Below are positions 1 to 8,145 of a DNA stretch of 44,210 nt, piece after piece; position 1 is the first letter of the stretch, and each line of letters opens with the position of its first letter. The notes under the pieces are model-generated. The model made no database searches, had not been told where the DNA came from, and saw only the letters and a list, made by a program, of their open reading frames with translations. The position numbers and the translations under genes were made by a program. Source of the DNA: Litorivivens sp041625575 (GTDB lineage Bacteria; Pseudomonadota; Gammaproteobacteria; Pseudomonadales; Spongiibacteraceae); the NCBI GenBank assembly GCA_041625575.1, contig JBFJTG010000015.1, forward strand, positions 1 to 44,210, written 5' to 3'.

Positions 1-180
1 CAAAGCCAGCGCTTCGACAAGCCGCAAGTCGTGGAGTTGAAGAAAGGTGAGGAGATGGGGCGTTTCAAACTGGGTTCGACGGTAATTCTGCTGTTCGGCG
101 AAAATGCTGCTCAATGGCTACCCGCCTTTGACGCCGGCACCGAAACGCGCATGGGCGAGGCGCTGGGCAAAGTAGTCTGA
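1..180 (+). CDS. psd: Phosphatidylserine decarboxylase, C-terminal end (partial)
   Basis: This is the last 59 codons of phosphatidylserine decarboxylase, the inner-membrane enzyme that makes phosphatidylethanolamine from phosphatidylserine. The gene is cut by the left window edge. The diagnostic LGST motif is visible in the segment MGRFKLGSTVILLF. In this family the proenzyme cleaves itself between Gly and Ser, and the Ser becomes the pyruvoyl cofactor of the alpha subunit. The tail after LGST (about 35 residues) has the usual alpha-subunit length, so the C-terminus looks complete. It converges on epmA with only 17 bases between the stops. psd beside the DUF1631/fimX block matches Pseudomonas order. 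Confidence 0.93.
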   Translation, partial: QSQRFDKPQVVELKKGEEMGRFKLGSTVILLFGENAAQWLPAFDAGTETRMGEALGKVV

Positions 181-197
181 TTTTAGAACTGCGCCGA

Positions 198-1142
198 TCA
201 CGCCCTATCAATAGGGAAGGCCAGTACATCCGCCAGACTATTCGCTCCCAACTTCAGCATAAGCAATCTATCCAGGCCTAGCGCGACGCCAGCGCATTCC
301 GGCAGGCCCGCACTAATCGCCGCCAGCAGCCTTGCATCCTGCGGCGGCACTTCAAGACCGCGCACCCGGCGCAAGTCGCAATCACTGGCGAAGCGACTCG
401 CCTGCTCGGCGGCATCAGTCAATTCATCATAGCCATTGGCTAATTCGACGCCATCAATAAAGACTTCGAAACGCCGCGCAACACTATGCCCGCGTGCATC
501 TTCACCCAGTTTTGCGAGCGCCGCTTGCGAGGCGGGGAAATTGTAGACAAAGCAGTAATCATCAAGTCCCAGGCGCGGCTCGATGTCGTGACTGAACAGC
601 AGGTTTAATGCGCTGTCGCGGTCCAGTAATTCGGCAGCAATGCCGTGGCGCCGCTGTGACAAAGCACAAAGCTCCGCATCACTTTGCTGACGGACATCCA
701 GCCCCAAAACCTCTTCAAACAGATTGTGATAATCGACATGTCGAATTGGGCGCTCGCCTAGTACCAGACACAGCAATTGCGCCACCTCATCCATTAGCTG
801 TTCGAGCGAAAATCCCGGTCGATACCATTCCAGCATGCTGAATTCAGGATTATGGCGCGAGCCCTGCTCACCGCGACGAAAGGCTTTGCATATCTGATAA
901 ATCGGGCCACTACCCGCGGCCAACAAGCGCTTCATCGCATACTCTGGCGAGGTTTGCAGGTAGAGCTCGGCCTGCTGGAGCGAATAGGCGTCGATATTGG
1001 GGTCAGTCACCGGCGCACTGGCCAGCAGGGGCGTTTCAACTTCCAGCACGGCGCGCTGGTCAAAGAAATCGCGCAGACTCCTAAGCAGTTCCGCACGGGC
1101 GCGCAGCGCCAAAAGCGCTGCGGTAGGTTTCCAGCTCACCAT
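198..1142 (-). CDS. epmA: EF-P--(R)-beta-lysine ligase EpmA (GenX/PoxA)
   Basis: This is a 314-residue paralogue of the class II lysyl-tRNA synthetase catalytic core, without the N-terminal anticodon-binding domain. EpmA activates (R)-beta-lysine with ATP and attaches it to the conserved lysine of elongation factor P. The class II motif 2 region is visible (FRRGEQGSRHNPEFSMLEW), and motif 3 is GVALGLDRLLML near the C-terminus. The length fits the family (about 325). The ATG lies 9 bases after the efp stop on the same strand, so efp-epmA is probably one operon, putting substrate protein and ligase under joint control. Confidence 0.95.
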   Translation of the reverse strand: MVSWKPTAALLALRARAELLRSLRDFFDQRAVLEVETPLLASAPVTDPNIDAYSLQQAELYLQTSPEYAMKRLLAAGSGPIYQICKAFRRGEQGSRHNPEFSMLEWYRPGFSLEQLMDEVAQLLCLVLGERPIRHVDYHNLFEEVLGLDVRQQSDAELCALSQRRHGIAAELLDRDSALNLLFSHDIEPRLGLDDYCFVYNFPASQAALAKLGEDARGHSVARRFEVFIDGVELANGYDELTDAAEQASRFASDCDLRRVRGLEVPPQDARLLAAISAGLPECAGVALGLDRLLMLKLGANSLADVLAFPIDRA

Positions 1143-1151
1143 CCGTGCGCG

Positions 1152-1718
1152 TTAACGAACGCGATTCTGGTATTCGCCAGTGCGGGTATCCACCCGAATC
1201 ACTTCGCCTTCACTCAGGAATAGGGGCACTTTTACCACAGCGCCGGTGCTGAGCTTGGCCGGCTTGTTGCCGCCCTGGGCGGTATCACCCTTCAAGCCGG
1301 GATCGGTTTCAACAATTTCCAACTCAACAAAATTCGCCGGCTGCACGGCCAACGGCGCACCGTTGTATAGGGTTACCGTGGCCGTATCCTGCTCCTTGAG
1401 CCACTGTGCGGCGTCACCAACGGCAGCAACATCAGCCTGATGCTGCTCGAAGGTTTCAGGCTCCATAAAGTAATAGAACTCGCCATCGTTGTAGAGATAC
1501 TCCATATCCTGATCGATGACGTCGGCGCCCTCGAGCGACTCCCCGGATTTAAAGGTTCGCTCCCAGACCCGACCGGATTTCAAATTGCGCAGTCTAACGC
1601 GATTAAAGGCCTGACCCTTGCCCGGCTTCACGAACTCGTTGTCGAGAATGGAGCAGGGATCGCCTTCGAGCATAACTTTCAATCCAGAACGGAATTCGCT
1701 GGTAGAATAGTTCGCCAT
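1152..1718 (-). CDS. efp: Elongation factor P
   Basis: Translation elongation factor P, 188 aa, which rescues ribosomes stalled at polyproline stretches. The start at MANYSTSEFR is chosen because it gives the standard length and is preceded by an AGGA ribosome-binding site 6 bases upstream. The frame stays open further upstream, but that part overlaps epmB and has no EF-P homology. The modification loop reads VKPGKGQAF and its second lysine is residue 34, the residue beta-lysylated by EpmA/EpmB. The KOW-like N-terminal domain and two OB domains are complete. It leads the efp-epmA operon and is divergent from epmB. Confidence 0.97.
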   Translation of the reverse strand: MANYSTSEFRSGLKVMLEGDPCSILDNEFVKPGKGQAFNRVRLRNLKSGRVWERTFKSGESLEGADVIDQDMEYLYNDGEFYYFMEPETFEQHQADVAAVGDAAQWLKEQDTATVTLYNGAPLAVQPANFVELEIVETDPGLKGDTAQGGNKPAKLSTGAVVKVPLFLSEGEVIRVDTRTGEYQNRVR

Positions 1719-1756
1719 AATTGTCCTCAAGCATTTCACTAATAGAAAAGGCGCCA

Positions 1757-2761
1757 ATGATACCGCTAAGCCAGCCACAATGGCAGACTGAAACATGGCA
1801 ACAACAGCTTTCTGGCGCTTTTCGAAGCTTGGAATCACTGCTACTTGCTCTCGACCTCGACCCCCGGCAGGCCCCCTTCCCGCTGATGGCAAACCCCAAG
1901 TTCCCGCTAAGGGTTCCACGGGCCTTTGTGGCTCGAATGGAAGCCGGAAATTGGCAGGACCCCCTTCTATTGCAAGTTCTGCCACAAGCAAAGGAGCTCG
2001 ATACAAGCCCAGGATATAGCCTCGATCCGCTGGCAGAGTTGAACTCCAACCCGGTACCGGGCCTAATTCACAAATATCATGGCCGCGTTCTGCTCATCGC
2101 CAGCCCCGCCTGCGCAGTGCACTGCCGCTACTGCTTCCGCCAGCATTTTCCCTATGAGCAAAACCAGCCGGCGCGAGCCGACTGGCAGCAGGCCATGGAC
2201 TATATCAGGGAGCGCGACACAATCAGCGAAGTCATTCTCAGCGGCGGCGACCCTCTGGCGCTCAGCGACTCGCGGCTAGAGGAGTTGGTACTCACTATCA
2301 GCAACATCCCTCATATAAAGAGGCTCCGAATACACAGCCGGCTGCCGGTCGTGCTGCCAGACCGCCTCAGCGAAGAATGCATAGCCATACTAAGCAAACA
2401 CCGTTTGAAGACGGTCTTTGTCATACACTGCAACCACCCCAATGAAATCGACGCCCCCCTCGCCACAAAGCTGAACGCACTGCGTCAAGCGGGGCTTACC
2501 CTGCTAAACCAGACCGTTTTACTCGAAAACATTAATAATCACGCAGCCACGCTATGCAAATTAAGTGAAAAACTTTTTAATGTTGGTGTGTTACCCTATT
2601 ATCTTCATGTACTGGATCGCGTTTTGGGCGCGGCCCATTTTGGCTTATCGGACGATGTTGCCCGCAGCCTCCACGTACAGATGATGGAGAACTTGCCCGG
2701 TTATTTAGTGCCAAAGCTGGTGAGGGAAGACTCGGCCTTTGGCTACAAGGTACCACTATGA
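1757..2761 (+). CDS. epmB: EF-P-specific lysine 2,3-aminomutase EpmB
   Basis: A radical SAM/PLP enzyme of the KamA family, 334 aa. It converts (S)-alpha-lysine to (R)-beta-lysine for EF-P modification. The CxxxCxxC cluster motif is Cys119, Cys123 and Cys126 in CAVHCRYCF. An SGGDP motif follows, and the probable PLP lysine lies in the C-terminal PGYLVPKLV segment. A TTG 36 bases upstream is in frame, but the ATG at 1757 fits the family N-terminus (IPLSQPQWQ) better. The 38-base gap to divergent efp must hold both ribosome-binding sites, so each gene's promoter probably lies within or beyond the other's start region. Confidence 0.95.
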   Translation: MIPLSQPQWQTETWQQQLSGAFRSLESLLLALDLDPRQAPFPLMANPKFPLRVPRAFVARMEAGNWQDPLLLQVLPQAKELDTSPGYSLDPLAELNSNPVPGLIHKYHGRVLLIASPACAVHCRYCFRQHFPYEQNQPARADWQQAMDYIRERDTISEVILSGGDPLALSDSRLEELVLTISNIPHIKRLRIHSRLPVVLPDRLSEECIAILSKHRLKTVFVIHCNHPNEIDAPLATKLNALRQAGLTLLNQTVLLENINNHAATLCKLSEKLFNVGVLPYYLHVLDRVLGAAHFGLSDDVARSLHVQMMENLPGYLVPKLVREDSAFGYKVPL

Positions 2762-2789
2762 ATTTCAAAGTGCGCTGACGCCCGTAGTC

Positions 2790-2853
2790 TAAGGTTAAGC
2801 GAAGCTAAATATCTAAAAAGAATTCTGCCTATAGGCCAGGCAGGGTAACCTTA
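2790..2853 (+). other. Nested inverted repeats in the leader of the DUF1631 gene
   Basis: TAAGGTTA (2790-2797) is perfectly complementary to TAACCTTA (2846-2853). Inside this pair, CTGCCT (2825-2830) pairs with AGGCAG (2838-2843) across a 7-base loop. The 3' arm of the outer pair ends just before the AGGCGAG ribosome-binding site of the gene starting at 2863. A folded leader that could influence translation is possible. Its length and position are seen; its function is inference. Confidence 0.4.
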
Positions 2854-2862
2854 CAGGCGAGA

Positions 2863-4716
2863 ATGTCGAACCATATCGAAATACATATACCGCTGCCCGA
2901 ACAGACGCTGGAACGACACAGCCTGTTCGAGCTGAACAAAGACAGCGCAACGCGCTGGCTGCAGTCACTTCCGAGCGCCAACCTCGGCGAAATCACGCGC
3001 CAGCTCTATATCGCCCTGGTTGAATTCAATAAGGTTCAATGCAATCCGAAAGACCGCTTACAAATTCTGGAAGAGCTCAGAAAGAGCGTACATGTCTCTA
3101 ATCGCGGACTTGAAAAACACTTTCTGAACAAGTCGATCATCCTGCCGGACAAGTCTCGCAAAGTTGCGCAGCTGGCCGACACACTGAACAAGCAGATGGC
3201 GATTGGCTACACGATTGCCGCCAATCAGCTGCTCGGCTTGCACCGACTGCGCCGTCCAAAAGATCTGTTGGCCACGGCCTTTCACCGTGCAATTACCGAA
3301 CACAGTTTGGTCCTGCTGCGCAATTTCCAGTTATACCGCGATGAAGAACCGGGCTTTTGGAAGACCATTCACGAATTATTTTATCAGGCCCTTAAGCACA
3401 AACTGGGACGCGAAAAAGTCATGGATGATATCTGGGGTAGCAATACGCTGGAGCAATGCTATCTGCGCCCCATGCTCATGTACACCGCTCGCCCCCACCA
3501 ATTGCGGCAGCACTACCAGGCTCAGGTGTTTACCCACCTGAGCACCTGGACGCAAAAAGCGCGCGTTCGCGGCGATCATCTGGAGGACTGTGTATTCCTC
3601 TTCAGCCCGACACGCGATGCGCCGCCCGCCTACAGGGAGCTTTGCGAAGATTCTTCGGGATGGCTGGGCATTGATTCGCAGGCGCTTAGCACCTACCTCG
3701 AAGATAAACTCCAGAACGGGCACGATAAGAAGGAAAAAGACGATATCGGCATTGGCTTGCTGAGCCATCTGCATGCCTCATGGAGCACCATGATGCAGCG
3801 CCACTCAGTGCGCGTTGAGCGCGATGACGAGCTGCTGCTATCACTGGGCCTGTTCTCGACCCATTATTTCCTCGCGGATGCACTACCTTTTTCAGAATTT
3901 ATGCGCAGCCAGGAAGCAGACGACAAAAAGACAGTTGAGGTCACTGAAAATCTGAGTTTGCGCAAGCGCTTCGACCCCAATCGCGATGGCTGGTCTCAAG
4001 CCTCGGACGTTCGCGACCGCGACCACAAAGAATTCAATCCTGACAAAGTGCTAATTGAAGCCATTTCCTACGAAAATAGCGACCAATCCGCCGGGAGCAC
4101 CCAAAGCACCCAAAGCACCCAGGCCTACCGCTTTTATAGCGCAAAAATGGTTAACTCAAGCGACCGCGGATACTGCATCGAATGGCCCTTAAATGAACCC
4201 GTTAAACTCAATGCCGGCGATGTCATTGGGCTGAGGGAAGACACCGAGTATCAGTGGTCTGTTGGCGTTATCCGCTGGGTCAAGCAGGTCGACACCAACG
4301 GCAACCAGCTGGGGCTTGAGGTGCTCTCGAGCACAGCCGATGCCTATGCCGCCCGCAAGGTGCGCACCGGACTAGCCGTTGGGGAGCATCAGCGCGCCCT
4401 TATGTTGCCACCTGATCGCGACTGCGGTCTCCCCCAGCGAATTCTGGTACAAAGATCTGCATTCGATGAGGGCGATTCGGTCGAGCTCAACCGGCCGGGT
4501 CAAACTTACCGTATCAAGCTGCAGAGCTGTCTGGTTAATACCGCAAGTCTCGGGCTGTATGAATTCACGTCTATGGTCAAAACAGACCAAGATGAAGTCG
4601 AGCGCCACCGCCGCGCTGAAACAAGCAGCCCGCCACAACCGGAAGCTGAGAAAAGCCCACAAAACAGTGGCGCGAAGAAAAAACAGGAATTCGACAATCT
4701 GTGGGAAGACCTCTAA
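2863..4716 (+). CDS. DUF1631 family protein with PilZ-like C-terminal patch
   Basis: An uncharacterised, mostly alpha-helical cytoplasmic protein of 617 aa, matching the DUF1631 proteins found beside fimX in Pseudomonas (PA4958 position). No signal peptide or membrane segment is seen. After the helical part there is a linker with three STQ repeats (about 410-420). A beta-rich region follows with NSSDRG (431-436) and VGVIRW (467-472), then LGLEV. This resembles the NxSxxG and VRW...G signature of PilZ c-di-GMP-binding domains, although a clear RxxxR partner is not evident. The C-terminal 60 residues are charged and low in complexity. The fimX-like gene starts 21 bases downstream, so co-transcription is likely. 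A role in type IV pilus or c-di-GMP control is inference from context. Confidence 0.8.
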   Translation: MSNHIEIHIPLPEQTLERHSLFELNKDSATRWLQSLPSANLGEITRQLYIALVEFNKVQCNPKDRLQILEELRKSVHVSNRGLEKHFLNKSIILPDKSRKVAQLADTLNKQMAIGYTIAANQLLGLHRLRRPKDLLATAFHRAITEHSLVLLRNFQLYRDEEPGFWKTIHELFYQALKHKLGREKVMDDIWGSNTLEQCYLRPMLMYTARPHQLRQHYQAQVFTHLSTWTQKARVRGDHLEDCVFLFSPTRDAPPAYRELCEDSSGWLGIDSQALSTYLEDKLQNGHDKKEKDDIGIGLLSHLHASWSTMMQRHSVRVERDDELLLSLGLFSTHYFLADALPFSEFMRSQEADDKKTVEVTENLSLRKRFDPNRDGWSQASDVRDRDHKEFNPDKVLIEAISYENSDQSAGSTQSTQSTQAYRFYSAKMVNSSDRGYCIEWPLNEPVKLNAGDVIGLREDTEYQWSVGVIRWVKQVDTNGNQLGLEVLSSTADAYAARKVRTGLAVGEHQRALMLPPDRDCGLPQRILVQRSAFDEGDSVELNRPGQTYRIKLQSCLVNTASLGLYEFTSMVKTDQDEVERHRRAETSSPPQPEAEKSPQNSGAKKKQEFDNLWEDL

Positions 4717-4737
4717 GAGGCCGGTTAAGTAGTAACA

Positions 4738-6759
4738 ATGAATAGTAATACGCTGTACGCACTGTTTATCGGCATCAATGACAACCGGGGCGCCTCGCTA
4801 TCCAGCGCTTTCAATCGGCTAGGCTATGTATGCCGCCATAGTAATATCTCCGAAATGGGAGCTCTCGGCTCCGCCATTCGTAGCGAAAAACCTGACCTGC
4901 TCCTGTTTAACCAGGCCGAGTCCCAAATTGACTTATCGAACTGCCTCGACGCAATAAAAAACAATCAAATTGATTTACCCCTTGTGGTGCTCAGCGACAA
5001 CGATGAGCTGCTGCCCGACCACCAGATTGCCGACGTCCTGAACAGCGACGACGACGCTAGAATTGCGCGCGCCTGCTTACGCGAATTTTGGGCTTTGCAA
5101 ACACGGCGTGCACTCAAAGGCACACAAATACAGCTAAAGGCGGCGGAAGAGCGAAGCGAACTAATTTTGTCGCAATCTGACGATGCCATCGCCTATGTTG
5201 CGGACGGTATGATTATTAACGTCAACAAGCTGTTTGCCGAAACCTTCGGCTTCGCCAGTCCGGAAGACTTGGATTACCAGCCCATCATCGACCTGATCGA
5301 CAGCGATGATCAGGATCGCCTGAAAAATGCCCTGCGCAGTCCCGACAAGAGCGACAGCGGCTCCCAGATAAGCCTCACAGCACGCCATCAGGACGGTAGC
5401 AATTTCGAAACCTCAATGACGCTGTCTATGACAACTCTGGACGACGAAGACTGCGTACAACTCACCATTCACGGTGATTCTTATAACGATGCCGAGGCCG
5501 GCACTGGCGCGATGGACGGGCTGACCGGCTTCCACAATGGCGAACGCTTTTGCCTGCGCCTGGATGACGTCGCTGCTCACGGCCTCGGCAAGGGGACTGA
5601 AGGCTCGCTGCTGCTTATCGCCATTGATCGCTATGCCGCGTTACGAGCAGAATACGGCCTAAGTGGAGCCGATTTGCTCGTTCAGGACCTGGCGGTTTTA
5701 CTAAAAGAAGAACTACCCAACGCCGAATTCGGTCGCGTCGCCAGCGATGCTATCGCTGCCATTGTCAGCGGCTACACTAGCGACGAGGCGCTCGCACTCG
5801 CCAAGTCCGTATGCACCGCTGCCGCACGCCGAAGCGTCAGCATCGTTAACGGCCTTAGCAGTTACACCATCAGCATTGGGGTTGTTCCCCTGCAAAGCGC
5901 TTCCAAACAATCAAGCGGCAAGTCCCTGCTCGATACCAGCATTGCGGTTTGTGAAGAGATTCGCGATGAGGCAGGAGGTAGCGGCAGCGAAGCCAAACTC
6001 TATGTTCGAGCCCGCCAGCAACTCAACCTTAGCGAAGACCCGGTAGTACTCTTTGAAGATGCAAAATCAGACAAGCGCCTGCAACTGATGTACCAGCCCA
6101 TTGTCAGTCTCGCGGAAGACGACAAACAGTACTATGAGATTAGCCTGACATTAAAAGACCAGCAGGAAGGCGAGATCACCGGCGAAGAACTCATTTCGGC
6201 TTTTGAAGCCCTTGGCAATAACACCGAACTTGACCGCTGGATTATTGTCGAGGCTACCAAACAGATGGTGAAAAGTCGCAACACGGGCCTTAATACCCGC
6301 CTTATTCTCAACCTCAGCAGCAACGTATTAAAAGACAAAGGGCTAACAGCCTGGCTTGGCGTTGCGCTCAAAGCAGCAGAGCTACCAGCCGACTCGCTGG
6401 TCTTCCAGTTTCGCGCTCAAAGCTGCACTAAAATCCTCAAACCCGCTGCGAGCTTTGCCAAAAAACTACGCGAATTCGGCGCTAATATCGCCTTGCTCAG
6501 TAGCAACCCGACAGAAGATAAAAACAGTCTGACCCACCTGCAACCACTCCTGACAAAACTGGCACAGGGCGGCAAAGCGAGCGGCGATCTTGGTGGCGCA
6601 ATAAAGGCCGTACAGGAAGCCGGCAGCAAGGCCATCGTCTCGGGCGTGGAAAGCGCCGCGACACTGGCAACGCTCTGGCAACTAAAACCAGACTACGTTC
6701 AGGGCAGTTACATCCACTCCCCCAGTGCCAGCATGGATTATGACTTTGGTGAAGACTAG
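4738..6759 (+). CDS. fimX: FimX-type degenerate GGDEF/EAL c-di-GMP effector
   Basis: A 673-aa protein with the FimX order: receiver-like (1-125), PAS (about 138-245), GGDEF-like (about 255-425) and EAL-like (about 435-665). FimX binds c-di-GMP through a non-catalytic EAL domain and controls type IV pilus assembly at the cell pole. The receiver lacks the phospho-acceptor Asp (LLLFNQ, Asn58). The GGDEF site is ASDAI (335-339) and the EAL motif is EIS (from Glu467), so neither cyclase nor phosphodiesterase activity is expected. The C-terminus DYVQGSYIHSPSASMDYDF fits the FimX family. Its position between DUF1631 and serB matches P. aeruginosa PA4959. The symbol rests on architecture plus synteny. 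Confidence 0.88.
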   Translation: MNSNTLYALFIGINDNRGASLSSAFNRLGYVCRHSNISEMGALGSAIRSEKPDLLLFNQAESQIDLSNCLDAIKNNQIDLPLVVLSDNDELLPDHQIADVLNSDDDARIARACLREFWALQTRRALKGTQIQLKAAEERSELILSQSDDAIAYVADGMIINVNKLFAETFGFASPEDLDYQPIIDLIDSDDQDRLKNALRSPDKSDSGSQISLTARHQDGSNFETSMTLSMTTLDDEDCVQLTIHGDSYNDAEAGTGAMDGLTGFHNGERFCLRLDDVAAHGLGKGTEGSLLLIAIDRYAALRAEYGLSGADLLVQDLAVLLKEELPNAEFGRVASDAIAAIVSGYTSDEALALAKSVCTAAARRSVSIVNGLSSYTISIGVVPLQSASKQSSGKSLLDTSIAVCEEIRDEAGGSGSEAKLYVRARQQLNLSEDPVVLFEDAKSDKRLQLMYQPIVSLAEDDKQYYEISLTLKDQQEGEITGEELISAFEALGNNTELDRWIIVEATKQMVKSRNTGLNTRLILNLSSNVLKDKGLTAWLGVALKAAELPADSLVFQFRAQSCTKILKPAASFAKKLREFGANIALLSSNPTEDKNSLTHLQPLLTKLAQGGKASGDLGGAIKAVQEAGSKAIVSGVESAATLATLWQLKPDYVQGSYIHSPSASMDYDFGED

Positions 6760-6776
6760 CGCTTGTTGAGCAGAGC

Positions 6777-7994
6777 TCAGTCGCGATCCGTATGGCGATC
6801 ACTGATGCCGAGCAAGTAGAGAATTCCGTCCAGACCCAATGTACTGATCGACTGGTTAGCATTTTTCCGGACAATGGGCTTGGCCCTAAAGGCAATACCC
6901 AAACCGGCAATGCTCAGCATGGGCAGATCATTGGCTCCATCCCCCACCGCAATCACCTGCTCAAGATTGATGCCCTCGCGGTCAGCCAGTTCCTGCAACA
7001 ACTCGGCCTTACGCTCGCCGTCGACAATCCTGCCTGACACCTCGCCGGTGACCAGACCATTCTCAATTTCCAATGTATTCGCATAAACATAGTCTATGCC
7101 AAGCAAGTTCTTGAGATACTCCCCAAAGTAGGTAAAACCTCCGGACAAGATAGCGGTTTTATAACCTAGCTGCTTAAGCGTAGACACCAACTTCTCAGCG
7201 CCCTCGGTTAAGCGCAAATTGGTAGCAATGGATTCCAGAACCGAGGCGTCCAATCCCTTTAACAGGGCCACGCGCTTGCGAAAGCTCTCGGCAAACTCAA
7301 TTTCACCGCGCATGGCCTGCTCCGTGATTGCCGCCACCTGCTCACCCACTCCCGCTGCTGCAGCTAACTCATCTATCACCTCGGCTTCGATCAAGGTGGA
7401 GTCCATATCAAAGGCTACCAGACGGCGCGTACGCCTATACATGTTGTCTTCCTGATAGGCGATATCAATATCCAGCTCACTCGCCAAATGCATAATTGCC
7501 TGCCGGAACTCGGCAATATCGCTAAGGCTGCCCCGCACCGAAATTTCAACGGAGGCTTTACTCTGTTGCATGACCCCCTGCAAGGGCACTCGCCCTGACA
7601 AGCGGTCAATGCGGTCAATGTTGAGGCCGTAACGGGCAACGATTGCCGTCACTTTAGCCAGGTGCCCCGCCGTAATTTTGCGCGCCAACAGGGTGAGGAT
7701 ATGGCGCTGCTTGCCCTGACCGGAAACCCAATGCTCATAACTTTCTGCAGTGACCGGTGAGAAGCGCACCTGAAATCCGAGCTCGTGCGTACGAAACAAA
7801 ATATCCTTCAGTATTGGCGACGATTCTTTGGTCGCAGGCACTTCCACCAGGATACCCAGCGACAGGGTGTCATGAATCACAGCCTGGCCTATATCGAGAA
7901 TATTGACATCATAGGACGCCAGAATCGAGGTGATGGAACTGGTAACCCCGGCACGGTCATCACCTGCAATATTGATTAAGATAATTTCGTTCAC
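6777..7994 (-). CDS. serB: Phosphoserine phosphatase
   Basis: A 405-aa HAD-family phosphatase that releases L-serine from O-phosphoserine, the last step of serine synthesis. The N-terminal half carries two ACT-like regulatory domains (about 1-85 and 95-180), as in Pseudomonas and mycobacterial SerB. The catalytic motif is FDMDSTL, with nucleophile Asp196, Asp198 and Thr200. SGGF (motif II) and GDGANDLPML (motif III) follow. It converges on fimX with 17 bases between the stops and is divergent from the Smp-like gene, the same neighbourhood as in Pseudomonas and, for serB/smp, E. coli. Confidence 0.96.
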   Translation of the reverse strand: MNEIILINIAGDDRAGVTSSITSILASYDVNILDIGQAVIHDTLSLGILVEVPATKESSPILKDILFRTHELGFQVRFSPVTAESYEHWVSGQGKQRHILTLLARKITAGHLAKVTAIVARYGLNIDRIDRLSGRVPLQGVMQQSKASVEISVRGSLSDIAEFRQAIMHLASELDIDIAYQEDNMYRRTRRLVAFDMDSTLIEAEVIDELAAAAGVGEQVAAITEQAMRGEIEFAESFRKRVALLKGLDASVLESIATNLRLTEGAEKLVSTLKQLGYKTAILSGGFTYFGEYLKNLLGIDYVYANTLEIENGLVTGEVSGRIVDGERKAELLQELADREGINLEQVIAVGDGANDLPMLSIAGLGIAFRAKPIVRKNANQSISTLGLDGILYLLGISDRHTDRD

Positions 7995-8145
7995 GCAAAG
8001 CCCTTAGCACAAGATAACGTGGCCGCGATATCAATGCCGAGCATAGCGCAAACCACAAAAGCGCTATTGTAGCGGCTGCAGGTAATTCGCACCATCAACG
8101 CACAACTTCGCTATACTGGCGCACACATTAACAATGCTCTGACTC

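Noticed and set aside
1719..2006. N-terminal extension of efp to 2006
   Set aside because: It would overlap epmB by about 250 bases and has no EF-P homology. The ATG at 1718 has AGGA and gives the standard 188 aa.
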